A stretch of DNA of 64,000 nt from Myxococcus sp. CA023 (GCF_010998615.1 NZ_JAAEAH010000051.1:1-64000); one strand, 5' to 3'. Numbered from the stretch's first letter, positions 37,372 to 46,683 are shown. Program-made: numbers and translations. The notes: generated from the letters alone by a model not told the origin.

Positions 37372-37635
37372 GCCCGGAAGCCGCGGGGAAGGAGGTGTCT
37401 TTCCCACGAAGGGAAGGGCGCTTCCCTCCGCGCGCCACGGAGATTCCAGCGCAAGTCCGGGGGCGGGGCACAAGGGGCCGCGTCTCCACGCCCGCAGGAA
37501 CGGGCAGCGTGCGTCCAGGCAGCGAATCATCTTCACCGTGCTGCCGGGCAGTGCAGGCGGCGTCCGCCCATCGTCACGTTGGTCCGGCCAAAACGAGCCG
37601 ACTTGTGCGCGGACGCAGGGCGAAGGGGGCACGCG

Positions 37636-39030
37636 ATGGAACTGGGCTTCGAGACGATTGGAAACGCCACGCTCATCTGCCACGACCACGGTCCGGTGCT
37701 GGTGACCGACCCGTGGACGGACGGCAGCGCGTACTTCGGGAGTTGGACGCTGTCGCATGAGATTCCGGCGGCGCAGCGCGAGGCCATCCAGGCCTGTCCC
37801 TACGTGTGGCTGTCTCATGGCCACCCGGACCACCTGAGCATGGAATCGCTGGACGCGCTGCGCTCGCGCACGCTGCTGGTGCCCAACCATTTCGGCAACC
37901 GCATGCGCGATGACCTGCGCGGGCAGGGCTTCAAGGTGCACGTGCTGGCGGACCGGGTGTGGACGCAGCTGTCACCGCGCATCCGCGTCATGTGCCTGCC
38001 GGACGTGAACCAGGACGCCGTCCTGCTGGTGGACATGGACGGGCGGCTGCTGGTCAACCTCAACGACGCTGGGGACCGCGGGGCCGGCCACTTCGTGCGC
38101 AAGGTGGTCAGCGGGTATCAGGAGTCGTATCTCCTGGCCCTGTCCGGGTACGGCGACGCGGACATGATCAACTTCTTCACCGAGGACGGGCAGCGCATCG
38201 CGCCCCATGCCGCGGCGAAGACGCCCGTGGGACGGACCATTGCCCGGCAGGCGGAGTTCTATGGGGTGCGCTACTTCGTCCCCTTCAGCTCCATGCACAA
38301 GTACCAGCGGGCCGACAGCGTCTGGGCCTCCGAGTACACCACCCGGCTGGAGGACTACGGCCGGGGCTTCGAGTCGCGCACCTGCTCGCTGCTGCCCGCG
38401 TTCATCCGCCACGACTTCATCCGCGGTCAGACGGAGCGCATCCAGCCCCCGGAGCGCGTCCTGCGCCCGGTGGACCCCAAGGCCTTCGGCGACGACTGGA
38501 GCGATTCACTGGAAACGGACGAGGTGACGGCGCTCACCACCTACTTCCTCGGCGTGGAGCACCTGGGGCGCACGCTCGACTTCCTTCGCTTCCGCGTGGG
38601 AGGCCGGGAGCACGTCATCGAATTCCAGAAGCGCCGCTTCCGCCGGGGCATCACCTTCGAGGTGCCACGCGGCTCGCTGATGTCGGCCGTGCGCTACCAG
38701 GTCTTCGACGACCTGCTCATCGGCAACTTCATGAAGACGACGCTGCACGGCGACTTCGGCGCGGGGCGGCTCTACCCGGACTTCAGTCCCTATGTGGCCA
38801 AGTACGCGGACAACGGGCAGGCGCGCACGCGCAACGAGCTGCGGACCTATTTCGCGGACTACCGCAAGCGCGACCCGCTGGGCTTCCTGCGAGCCAAGGT
38901 GGAGACGCATTGCGTGCGGCCCCTGCAAACGCAGTCCGCGGAGCTGCTGCGCATGCTGCTGCCCCAGGACTCGCGGGGCTACCGTGCCGCAAAGGAGACC
39001 TTCTGGCGGGTCCGGCGCGCCCTGCTCTAG
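37636..39030 (+). CDS. MBL-fold metallo-hydrolase
   Basis: 464 residues from ATG 37636 with a GAAGGGGG ribosome site. Zinc motif WLSHGHPDHLSMESL (HxHxDH), LLVNLNDAGDRG, and a second ligand region SGYGDADMINFF. The overall form, with the long C-terminal half (KYADNGQARTRNELRTYF), resembles UlaG/CMP-Neu5Ac-hydroxylase-like hydrolases. It probably acts on a phospho- or sugar-type substrate in the cytoplasm. It is convergent with the cardiolipin synthase, the two stops sharing CTAG. The 264-base gap upstream shows no gene. Confidence 0.8.
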   Translation: MELGFETIGNATLICHDHGPVLVTDPWTDGSAYFGSWTLSHEIPAAQREAIQACPYVWLSHGHPDHLSMESLDALRSRTLLVPNHFGNRMRDDLRGQGFKVHVLADRVWTQLSPRIRVMCLPDVNQDAVLLVDMDGRLLVNLNDAGDRGAGHFVRKVVSGYQESYLLALSGYGDADMINFFTEDGQRIAPHAAAKTPVGRTIARQAEFYGVRYFVPFSSMHKYQRADSVWASEYTTRLEDYGRGFESRTCSLLPAFIRHDFIRGQTERIQPPERVLRPVDPKAFGDDWSDSLETDEVTALTTYFLGVEHLGRTLDFLRFRVGGREHVIEFQKRRFRRGITFEVPRGSLMSAVRYQVFDDLLIGNFMKTTLHGDFGAGRLYPDFSPYVAKYADNGQARTRNELRTYFADYRKRDPLGFLRAKVETHCVRPLQTQSAELLRMLLPQDSRGYRAAKETFWRVRRALL

Positions 39031-40487
39031 AGGTACGGCGACAGCAGCCGCGCCAGCCCATCCCGCAGGCGGATGGGCAGGGCGCGCGCGTCCACCTGCT
39101 CCAACGTGAGGGGCCGTGCGTTGCGCAGCCGCGCGGCCACCACGCCCTCCAGTTGCGTGGCCAACGCGGCGTCGTAGCACTCCACGTTGAACTCGAAGTT
39201 GAGCCGCAGCGAGCGCGGGTCCCAGTTGGCCGAGCCGATGAGCGACCACACGCCATCCACCACCATCAGCTTCGTGTGGTCGAAGGGCGGGGCGGTGAGG
39301 AAGATGCGGCAGCCCGGCCGCAGCACCTGCCACAGCTGCGCCCAGGTGGCCCACTGCACCAGCGGAAGATTGCCCTTCTCGGGAAGGAGGATGTCCACCT
39401 GGACGCCGCGCAGCGCCGCCACGCTCAGCGCGGTGATGAGCGCCGTATCCGGGAGGAAGTAGGGCGTGACGATGCGTACCGACGTCCGCGCCGTGGCCAG
39501 GGCCCCCAGCAGCACCGTGCGCAGCGTCTCGAAGTCCTCGTCCGGGCCGTCCGCGATGCCCCGCGCGAGCACGGTGCCCGCTTCGGCGAGCGGCGGGAAC
39601 CAGGCCTCACCTGTCAGCCGCTCGCGCGTGGTGAAGGCCCAGTCCTCCGCGAAGGTCTCCTGGAGTTGCCCCACCAGCGGTCCTTCGACGCGGAAGTGCA
39701 GGTCCACGGCGGCATGTTCGCCGGGCCAGAAGGCCTTGCGGATGTTCATGCCACCCGTGAAGCCCACGCGCCCGTCCACCACCATCAGCTTGCGGTGGTT
39801 GCGCAGGTTGGCGAAGGGCAGCCGGTAGGGCATCAGCGACGGCAGGAAGCGCGCGGTGCGGACGCCGGCTCGCCGCAGCCGGCCCAGGATGGGCGGCCAC
39901 GTGTAGCGCGAGCCCACCGCGTCCACCAGCACCCGCACCTCCACGCCCCGCTTCACCGCCGCGCTCAGCGCCTCCACGAAGCGCCGGCCCGCCACGTCAT
40001 TGTCGAAGATGTAGCTGCACAGCGACAGCGTCGTGCGCGCCGCGTCAATCGCCTCCAGCATGGCGGGGTAGGCGTCCCGGCGGGACTCCAGCACGGTGAA
40101 GCGGTTGCCCGGCAGCAGCGGCCGTCCCACCACCGCGTCCCCCAGCCGCACCAGGGGTGCCAGGGGGGCGGCCTCGGGGTGGGGGCCGCTCACCATCTCC
40201 GCCTTCATGGGAGCCACCTGGAACAGCGGCGGAAAGCGGCCGTGCTCTTGTTTCAGCATCAAAGACCGTGCCCGGCGCCGGATGCGGTTGATGCCCAGCA
40301 GGACGTACAGCACTCCGCCCAGCACCGGCACCAGCCACGCCAGCCCCACCCACCCCACCGCGGCGCGCACGTCCCGCTTGTGCAGCACCGCATGGGCGCT
40401 GGCCACCACGCTGATGAGCACGGTCAGCGCCGCCACCACGTGGGGCCAGGCCACCTCCAACCACGCGGGGATGTCGAACAGGTGCAT
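39027..40487 (-). CDS. Cardiolipin synthase (phospholipase D superfamily)
   Basis: 486 residues. Two N-terminal membrane helices (VVAALTVLISVVASAHAVL; GWVGLAWLVPVLGGVLYVLLG) match the PLDNc domain. The two HKD motifs are NHRKLMVVDGRVGFTGG and DHTKLMVVDGVWSLIGSAN. The enzyme joins phosphatidylglycerol or phosphatidylethanolamine into cardiolipin at the inner membrane. A length near 480-490 is normal for the family. The stop TAG (39027-39029 on plus) overlaps the neighbour's TAG (39028-39030). Confidence 0.92.
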   Translation of the reverse strand: MHLFDIPAWLEVAWPHVVAALTVLISVVASAHAVLHKRDVRAAVGWVGLAWLVPVLGGVLYVLLGINRIRRRARSLMLKQEHGRFPPLFQVAPMKAEMVSGPHPEAAPLAPLVRLGDAVVGRPLLPGNRFTVLESRRDAYPAMLEAIDAARTTLSLCSYIFDNDVAGRRFVEALSAAVKRGVEVRVLVDAVGSRYTWPPILGRLRRAGVRTARFLPSLMPYRLPFANLRNHRKLMVVDGRVGFTGGMNIRKAFWPGEHAAVDLHFRVEGPLVGQLQETFAEDWAFTTRERLTGEAWFPPLAEAGTVLARGIADGPDEDFETLRTVLLGALATARTSVRIVTPYFLPDTALITALSVAALRGVQVDILLPEKGNLPLVQWATWAQLWQVLRPGCRIFLTAPPFDHTKLMVVDGVWSLIGSANWDPRSLRLNFEFNVECYDAALATQLEGVVAARLRNARPLTLEQVDARALPIRLRDGLARLLSPYL

Positions 40488-40827
40488 AGCGAACGGCGGG
40501 GTCCTCCTGTTCCGCCTATCACGCCCGCATGGATCGCGCAGTCCTCAGCGCCTCCGGGCGTCGGGAATCAACCCCCCGCGGCCGTCATCCCCCGTGTGCC
40601 GGCGCTGGCTGATTGAATCCGGCCCTGCTGCGGTGAGAGGGGTGACGCAGGCTGTCTGGGAATGCATCTTGCCAATGTCTGGCGCTTTGCAACGGGTGGT
40701 TTCTCCCCGGGCGCAGCGGACCTGACCCACGAGGCAGGTGACCGATAAACAGACAGCACTGTCTGGCTTGGATGCGACTGCCTCGACAGCCACGTCGCGG
40801 CGGAGACGGGCACCAGCCACGGCGGCC

Positions 40828-40986
40828 TGGGAGGCCACCGCGAACGTCAACTTCACCCACGTGACCGCGCAGGACGGGTCCTGCGCCGCTTCGAACAACA
40901 ACGTGCTCTTCGACGTGCGTCCGGTGAACTCGGGCGGCCAGTCCCTGGCCACCCTGGACAAGCAGGGCGCTCGCGCGCTGTACCCG
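40828..40986 (+). pseudogene. M57-type metallopeptidase relic with catalytic centre deleted
   Basis: The peptide WEATANVNFTHVTAQDGSCA, then ASNNNVLFDVRPVNSGGQ, matches the region before the zinc site of myxobacterial dual-action HEIGH (M57) peptidases. It is joined directly to LATLDKQGARALYP, which in that family comes after the catalytic helix. The HExxH segment is missing, so the gene suffered an internal deletion; the signal peptide is also lost. Family identity is from recall of the conserved phrases and should be checked. Confidence 0.6.
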
Positions 40987-41116
40987 CAGTCCCGCGATGC
41001 AGGACCGCCGCCCTGGCCGCGCCGTGAGGCCCGGTCAGGAGGGCGCGCTGGCTGGAGGGCACCCTTTGCTCGGGCGGGCGCCTTCCGGCCTCATCGTGTT
41101 CGCCTGGGGCCCGTCG

Positions 41117-41497
41117 TCAGGACGGCGCGCCGATGCCCATCTCGTCGCCCGCGCGTTGCGACTCGAAGAAGATGAGCGTCTTCACGTGGTCCGCGTCCTC
41201 GATGTCCAGGCACTCCAGCTCGCCGCTCTCGCTCTCGTCCGCGTAGATGTGGTCGGGCTTGAGGATGCGGTGGGTGACCTCTCCGCCCGGCCGGCCCACG
41301 ATGATTTCCACGGAGCCCTGGTCGCTCCCCTTCGACTCGAGGGCAATCTCCACCAGCGGCAGCCTGCCGGCGAGCGGCTGGTCGCCGAAGTCGGTGCTCT
41401 CCGTCTCGATGCGCACCCAGTGGTCGCGCTCCAGGTTGCTCAACAAGGCGAGGTAGTCCCCCCAGCCTTCCCTGGGTATCTCCCGAGTGTGATGCAT
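41117..41497 (-). CDS. DUF5335 family protein
   Basis: 126 residues from ATG 41497, preceded by GGAGG at a good distance; the open frame upstream is not conserved-looking. It reads TREIPREGWGDYLALLSNLERDHWVRIETES, then LPLVEIALESKGSDQGSVEIIVG, then HRILKPDHIYADESESGELECLDIEDADHVKTLIFF (in parts), the DUF5335 pattern. Soluble, acidic, function unknown. It lies 108 bases downstream of the ClpX-like gene's stop on the same strand and may be co-transcribed. Confidence 0.75.
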   Translation of the reverse strand: MHHTREIPREGWGDYLALLSNLERDHWVRIETESTDFGDQPLAGRLPLVEIALESKGSDQGSVEIIVGRPGGEVTHRILKPDHIYADESESGELECLDIEDADHVKTLIFFESQRAGDEMGIGAPS

Positions 41498-41605
41498 GTG
41501 TCTGCCCTCCGGATTCCGTTGCTCAGCAAAACCGTAAGGCTTGTGCGTACGGGGTGTGGAACGGGCCTGCTTCCCTGGCACCTCGGCTGGCCGGAAGGCG
41601 CGCGG

Positions 41606-42751
41606 CTACACCCGCCGCGCCTGGACCTCGCCGGCCTCCAACGTCAGCCGGAGCGTGCCGTCGTTGCCCGGGTGGCCAAAGTGCTCGTAGGCGGCCCGCT
41701 CCAACAAGGGGGCGAGCGTGGTGCGCAGCCCTCGCGCGCCCGTCTCCCGCTTGAGCGCGCGGGCGACCACGAACTCCCGCACCTCGGTGTCCACCTGCAG
41801 GCGCAGCCCTTCCTGCTCGAACTCGCGCTCGTAGGCACGCAGCACGTTGTGCTGGAGGATGTCGCCCAGGGTGCCCGCGTCCAGGGGCGAGAAGGAGACC
41901 AGCCGGTTGAAGCGGCCAATGAGCTCCGGGATGAAGCCGTAGCGCGCGAAGGCGGTGGTCTGTTCCAACTGCTCCTCCGTCACTCGCGTGGCGATGCTCT
42001 CCGCCCGCGCCGGGAGCGGTTCGCGGCCGAAGCCCAGGTGTTCGCTCCGGGCCAGCCCCTCCGCGGTGGCACCCAGGCCACTGAAGGCGCCGCACGCGAT
42101 GAAGGTGACGCAGGCCAGCTCCATGGTGTCGGGCCGCTGGCGGCTGGTGAAGCCGAAGTCGGGCGGGAAGTCCGCGCTGGGGGCGGACAGCATGTGCAGC
42201 AGGCTGCGCTGCACGCCGAAGCCGCTGACGTCCTTCGTGGTCTGCTGGCCGGCGAAGCGACTGTCGGAGCGGCTGGTGGCGAGCTTGTCGAACTCGTCCA
42301 TGCACACCACGCCGCAGCCGGCCCAGGCCGCGTCCCGGTCCGCGGCTTCGTACAGGCGCGACAGCAGCGTGCTCACGTCGTCGCCCACGTAGCCCGTTTC
42401 GGAGAACTGCGTGGCGTCCGCCAGCACGGTGGGCACGGCGAGGATTTCGCGGAACAGCAGCTCCACGAGGAACGTCTTCCCCGAGCCGGTGGGCCCCAGG
42501 AAGAGGCAGTTCTCCCGCATGCCCGGTTCGGGGGCGAGCCCCTCCAGGAACAGGTGACGGATGCGGCGCAGGTGCCGGTACGCCAGCACGGATGCCGCGC
42601 GGCGCGCCTCCGTCTGCCCCCGGTAGCCCAGGTCCGACAACCGCTCGTCGATTTCGCGGGGAGAGAGGACCTCGATGGCGGCGACGCGCGCGCGCACGTC
42701 CGCGTCAGGCGATTCGGGCAGCGGCTCCAGGCCAGGGTGGGTGATGCTCAT
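41606..42751 (-). CDS. ClpX-like AAA+ ATPase lacking the zinc-binding domain
   Basis: 381 residues from ATG 42751. It begins near LSPREIDERLSDLGYRGQTEARRAASV and goes straight into the ATPase: Walker A LFLGPTGSGKTFLVELL, pore loop ETGYVGDDV, Walker B GVVCMDEFDKLA, KDVSGFGVQRSLLHML, a ClpP-docking-like loop EHLGFGREPL, arginine-finger region PELIGRFNRLV, and sensor 2 ETGARGLRTTL. Canonical ClpX has an N-terminal four-Cys zinc domain for adaptor binding; none is here. It may be an unfoldase with its own substrates. No clpP gene is in the window. Confidence 0.85.
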   Translation of the reverse strand: MSITHPGLEPLPESPDADVRARVAAIEVLSPREIDERLSDLGYRGQTEARRAASVLAYRHLRRIRHLFLEGLAPEPGMRENCLFLGPTGSGKTFLVELLFREILAVPTVLADATQFSETGYVGDDVSTLLSRLYEAADRDAAWAGCGVVCMDEFDKLATSRSDSRFAGQQTTKDVSGFGVQRSLLHMLSAPSADFPPDFGFTSRQRPDTMELACVTFIACGAFSGLGATAEGLARSEHLGFGREPLPARAESIATRVTEEQLEQTTAFARYGFIPELIGRFNRLVSFSPLDAGTLGDILQHNVLRAYEREFEQEGLRLQVDTEVREFVVARALKRETGARGLRTTLAPLLERAAYEHFGHPGNDGTLRLTLEAGEVQARRV

Positions 42752-43005
42752 TCCAGGGGACTCCAATCAGGGGCGGGTGGCCGCAGGCGGGCGCATCATC
42801 CTGGCGGGGCGCGGGGCCGACAAGGCGGGCCGCGCGCCTGCTTACGGCCGTCTTCCAGCCCGGGGTGGCGTCACGAACATCGTCGGCCGGTTCCCATTCC
42901 TTCCGGGTGCCATGCCTACCCGTGAACATCCGCCGCGCGGCGGGCGCGTCCGGCCACACGGAGTGCTCCTCAAGGGCAGGGGTGACGCATTACAGGGACA
43001 TGCCC

Positions 43006-44865
43006 ATGGGTCCAGCGGATGAGTCTCGGGCAGCGCGGTCGAAGGCCCCTCTCGTGGGGGCGTGGGTGGAGGCGGACGGGCGGGTGCGGTGGCGTGTCTG
43101 GGCGCCCGGCCACCAGCGCGTGGAGGTGGTGCTGCACGACGCGCAGGGCAATCCCGGCCGCGTCTTGCCGATGACGCCGGAGCCCGGCGATTGCTTCGGC
43201 GCGGTGCTGGAAGGGCAGGGCGCGGGGCTTCGCTACAAGCTGCGCGTGGACGGCGAAGGCCCCTTCCCGGACCCGTGGTCGCGTTCGCAGCCCCAGGGCG
43301 TGCATGGGCCGTCCGAAGTGGTGGTGTCCGACTTCGCCTGGACGGACGCGGGCTGGAAGGGCGTGGCGCCGCAGGCGCTGGTCATCTACGAGGTGCACGT
43401 GGGCACGGCCACGCCCGAAGGCACCTTCGAGTCGCTCATCCCGCGTCTGGCCGGCCTCAAGGAGCTGGGCATCACCGCGCTGGAGCTGATGCCGGTGGCG
43501 TCCTTCCCGGGACGCCGCAACTGGGGCTACGACGGCGTGAATCTGTTCGCGCCCCAGTGGGCCTACGGCGGCCCGGAGGGGCTGCGCCGGTTGGTGGACG
43601 CCGCGCACGCGCACGGGCTCGCGGTGCTGATGGACGCCGTCTACAACCACTTCGGACCGGATGGGAATTACCTGCGGGTGTATTCGCCGCACTACTTCAC
43701 CGGACGCCACCACACGCCGTGGGGCGACGCGGTGAACTACGACGGCGAAGGCAGCGCCCACGCGCGGAGCCAGGTGCTGGCCAACGTGGAGATGTGGATT
43801 GCCGACTACCACCTGGACGGCCTGCGCCTGGACGCCGCGCACGCCATCATCGACGACGGCACGCCGCACCTGCTCACCGAAGTCGCCGAGCGGGCGCGGG
43901 CCTGCGCGCCGGGCCGGCAGGTGCATGTCATCGCCGAGGACGAGCGCAACGAGCGGCGCCTGATGCGCCCCGCGTCGGAGGGCGGCCTGGGGCTGGACGG
44001 CGTGTGGGCGGATGACTTCCACCACCAGCTGCGCCGCGCCTTCGCGGGGGACAACGAGGGCTACTACCAGGACTACACGGGCAACACGGAAGACCTGGCG
44101 CGCACGCTGAACCAGGGCTGGTTCTACGAAGGGCAGGTGTCGAAGAACCTGGGCCATGCGCGAGGCACGAAGGCGGATGGGCTGGAGCCCTGGCGCTTCG
44201 TCCACTGCATCCAGAACCATGACCAGGTGGGCAACCGTGCTTTCGGCGAGCGGCTGGGGCACGACGTGAGCCCCGCGGCCTTCCGCGCCATGAGTGGTCT
44301 GCTGCTGCTGTCCCCCTACACGCCCATGCTCTTCATGGGGCAGGAGTGGAACGCCAGCACGCGCTTCCTCTACTTCACCGAGCACAACGCGGAGCTGGGC
44401 AGGCTCGTCACGGAGGGCCGGCGAAAGGAGTTCGCCGGCTTCGCGCGCTTCGCGGGCGCGGCGGTGCCGGACCCGCAAGCGGAGGACACCTTCACCCGCT
44501 CCCAACTGGACTGGGCGGAGGCGGAGAAGCCAGGGCATGCGGGCGTGCGAGCGCTCTACCGGGAGCTGCTCCGTCTGCGCGCGTCGGAGCCCGCCCTGCG
44601 CGAGACGGGACGGGGTTCCTATGCGGCCCAGGCCCTGGGGCCGGACGCCCTGGTGCTCGAACGGCGTGGGGGCGGCCAGCGCCTGCAGGTGTTGCTCAGC
44701 CTGCGCGGCGCGCTGGATTATCCGGTGCCCGCCGGCTCGGCGCTGGTGCTGTGGACTGAAGACGCTTGCTTCGGCGGTTCCGAAAAATTGCAGCCATTGA
44801 AGCAAGACACCGTGCGGTTGAATGGTTCGGCTCTGGCTGTGATAAGACTTCCCGCCAAAGACTGA
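43006..44865 (+). CDS. treZ: Maltooligosyl trehalose trehalohydrolase
   Basis: 619 residues if started at ATG 43006 (AGGG seven bases upstream); ATG 43000 is equally in frame. An N-terminal CBM48-like fold (VRWRVWAPGHQRVEVVL), then a GH13 barrel: LVIYEVHVGTATPEGTFESL, GYDGVNLFAPQWAYGGP, VLMDAVYNHFGPDGNYL, DGLRLDAAHAI (nucleophile Asp), HVIAEDERNE (acid/base Glu), and CIQNHDQVGNRAFGERL. It releases trehalose from maltooligosyl-trehalose. TreY, its usual partner, is not in the window. The gene diverges from the ClpX-like gene across 254 bases. Confidence 0.92.
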   Translation: MGPADESRAARSKAPLVGAWVEADGRVRWRVWAPGHQRVEVVLHDAQGNPGRVLPMTPEPGDCFGAVLEGQGAGLRYKLRVDGEGPFPDPWSRSQPQGVHGPSEVVVSDFAWTDAGWKGVAPQALVIYEVHVGTATPEGTFESLIPRLAGLKELGITALELMPVASFPGRRNWGYDGVNLFAPQWAYGGPEGLRRLVDAAHAHGLAVLMDAVYNHFGPDGNYLRVYSPHYFTGRHHTPWGDAVNYDGEGSAHARSQVLANVEMWIADYHLDGLRLDAAHAIIDDGTPHLLTEVAERARACAPGRQVHVIAEDERNERRLMRPASEGGLGLDGVWADDFHHQLRRAFAGDNEGYYQDYTGNTEDLARTLNQGWFYEGQVSKNLGHARGTKADGLEPWRFVHCIQNHDQVGNRAFGERLGHDVSPAAFRAMSGLLLLSPYTPMLFMGQEWNASTRFLYFTEHNAELGRLVTEGRRKEFAGFARFAGAAVPDPQAEDTFTRSQLDWAEAEKPGHAGVRALYRELLRLRASEPALRETGRGSYAAQALGPDALVLERRGGGQRLQVLLSLRGALDYPVPAGSALVLWTEDACFGGSEKLQPLKQDTVRLNGSALAVIRLPAKD

Positions 44866-45171
44866 GAAACGCGCCGTGTTTCATTGCATGTATCGCCGCA
44901 GGGCGAGCGGGCATGGCTGAAAACATGCTCAATAAATGTCGTGGGAATTCCATATCGACTCAAAGGGTATTGGGGCCCGCAGTCCGTCGTTGAGTCGGTA
45001 ACACCTCTGGCCGCTCCTGGAGAAAGCCTCCGCGCGCAAGCGTGGGTGCCTCCTTCCGGACGGCCCGGGAAATGGAAGTCCACGCGCCGCGGGGGGAACG
45101 CGGCGCTCCGGAAAGGCTCTTGGCCGCTCCGATGTGTCGCGGAAGCTCGCGGCCTCACTTGAGGTAGTCAC
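44866..45171 (+). other. 306-base leader without a gene
   Basis: No open frame with coding bias. It separates treZ from the discoidin-protein gene. I checked it for a GEMM (cyclic-di-GMP) riboswitch, sometimes placed before secreted myxobacterial proteins, and did not find the core. GAGGT at 45160-45164 is the ribosome site for the TTG start that follows. Confidence 0.5.
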
Positions 45172-46524
45172 TTGAATCGACAGCACTTGACTTCGTCCCT
45201 GGGGGGATGGAAGCGCTTCCGCACGTCTGTCACCGCGTTCTCGCTGGCCGTCGGCGCGTTCGCGACGCCCGCGCTGGCCGCCGGAGGCTTCGTCTCCGCC
45301 ACCGCCAGCTCCTATGACGCTCCCACCCCTCCCTCGATGGCGGTGGACGGCAACAAGGCCACGCGCTGGTCGGCCTCGGGCGCGGGCCAGTGGATTCGCG
45401 GCGACATGGGGTCGGTGAAGCCGCTGAACGGCCTGGACATCGCCTGGTTCCGTGGCAACGAGCGCATCAACCTCTTCGACGTCGCCACGTCGACGGACGG
45501 GACCACGTTCACCCGCGTCTTCGTGGGCATCTCCTCCGGGAAGACGGCTGACTTCGACCGCGTCACCTTCCCCACGGTGAACGCCCGCTACGTGCGCGTC
45601 ACCTTCTACGGCAGCACCCAGACGACCTGGGGCAGCATCACGGACATGGCGGCCCTCTCCGGCGCCACCATCCCGGACCCGGAGCCGGAGAATCCGGACC
45701 CGGAGAATCCGGACCCGGAGAATCCGGACCCCGGCCCGGGCGCCACGCAGGACAAGTTCGGCGTGACGATGATCTACCCGACCAAGTCGGGCGGCGAGCA
45801 GTGGTTCCTGGCGGACAACGCGACGTCCGACAAGCGCTTTGACCCGCAGAACACCATCACGCGCAACTCGGACGGCTCCTGGAAGATGAAGAACAGCAAG
45901 GTGCGCATGTCCGTCTTCACGTCCACGGGCTACAGCGCATCCAAGATTCCCACGTATGACCGCGACGTGCTGGCCAGCCGAGGCTACATGCAGGCGGCGA
46001 ACGACTGGCGGAACGTGGAGATGACGGGCTTCATCAAGGTCAACTCCACGTCCGACGTCTCGGACAACTTCGCCTGGTACGCGCGTGGCGGTAAGCACAA
46101 CGACAACCACTCGGGCTGCGAGGGCAGCGCCTACAAGGGCTCGCTGCACTATGACGGCCGGGTCCGCTGGCAGAAGGAGACGTGGCACGTCTCGTACGAG
46201 CAGGCGGCGTACAAGTCCGGCACGTCCGCGCTCCGCGGCCGCTGGGTGGGCTTCAAGTCGGTGATGCGCAACACCAAGGTCAACGGCAAGGACGCCGTGC
46301 GCCTGGAGATGTACCTCAACGAGAACGCCGACAAGAAGACCTGGAAGAAGGTCTACGACATGGTGGACTCCGGTAGCTGGGGTGGCGACGCCAGCCACTG
46401 CGGCGGCGGGGTGAACGCCATGCCCATCAGCTGGGGCGGCCCCATCGCGGTCTTCCGCTGGGACAGCGCCACCGACGTGGACTTCAAGTGGATGTCCGTG
46501 CGCGAAATCCCCGCGGAGCAGTGA
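45172..46524 (+). CDS. Secreted discoidin (F5/8-type C) domain protein
   Basis: 450 residues, starting at a TTG (45172) with TTGAGGT 7-8 bases before it; this start gives a complete signal peptide (AFSLAVGAFATPALAAGG). A discoidin/CBM32-like domain spans about 38-160 (SSYDAPTPPSMAVDGNKATRW; ARYVRVTFYG). An acidic Pro linker of PDPEN repeats is at about 168-190. The C-terminal 255 residues (KFGVTMIYPTKSGGEQWF; YMQAANDWRNVEMTGFIKV; RWVGFKSVMRNT; DVDFKWMSVREI) are beta-rich and suggest a jelly-roll polysaccharide-binding or lyase-like fold, not assigned. Probably a secreted carbohydrate-active protein. Confidence 0.75.
   Translation: MNRQHLTSSLGGWKRFRTSVTAFSLAVGAFATPALAAGGFVSATASSYDAPTPPSMAVDGNKATRWSASGAGQWIRGDMGSVKPLNGLDIAWFRGNERINLFDVATSTDGTTFTRVFVGISSGKTADFDRVTFPTVNARYVRVTFYGSTQTTWGSITDMAALSGATIPDPEPENPDPENPDPENPDPGPGATQDKFGVTMIYPTKSGGEQWFLADNATSDKRFDPQNTITRNSDGSWKMKNSKVRMSVFTSTGYSASKIPTYDRDVLASRGYMQAANDWRNVEMTGFIKVNSTSDVSDNFAWYARGGKHNDNHSGCEGSAYKGSLHYDGRVRWQKETWHVSYEQAAYKSGTSALRGRWVGFKSVMRNTKVNGKDAVRLEMYLNENADKKTWKKVYDMVDSGSWGGDASHCGGGVNAMPISWGGPIAVFRWDSATDVDFKWMSVREIPAEQ
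45685..45729 (+). repeat. 15-bp perfect tandem repeat (three copies)
   Basis: CCGGAGAATCCGGAC repeated at 45685-45699, 45700-45714 and 45715-45729, coding the PENPD linker of the discoidin protein. Each unit is a whole number of codons, so copy number can change without a frameshift. Confidence 0.9.
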
Positions 46525-46542
46525 GCGGCTGACGGCAGTTGG

Positions 46543-46586
46543 CGCCCCGCCCCGGTACTCCCAGGAGTGCCGGGGTGGGGCGTTTT
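46543..46586 (+). terminator. Rho-independent terminator
   Basis: A 19-base arm CGCCCCGCCCCGGTACTCC (46543-46561) pairs with 46564-46582 with only two G-T wobbles, followed by TTTT. It ends the discoidin-protein transcript. Confidence 0.9.
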
Positions 46587-46683
46587 CAGCGCATCCGATG
46601 GGGGCCATCAACGCCATCCGGCCTCCTGGTGGATTCCCACGGTCGACAGGGGCCCCTCTCCCGTGTTCTGGATTCGGCCCGAT

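Noticed and set aside
35014-37941. 975-codon minus-strand frame opposite TopIII-RecQ
   Set aside because: Low-complexity shadow; the plus strand has unmistakable RecQ motifs throughout.
44866-45171. Cyclic-di-GMP (GEMM) riboswitch in the leader of the secreted discoidin protein
   Set aside because: The conserved GEMM core with its GCAAA-type junction and tetraloop receptor is not present.
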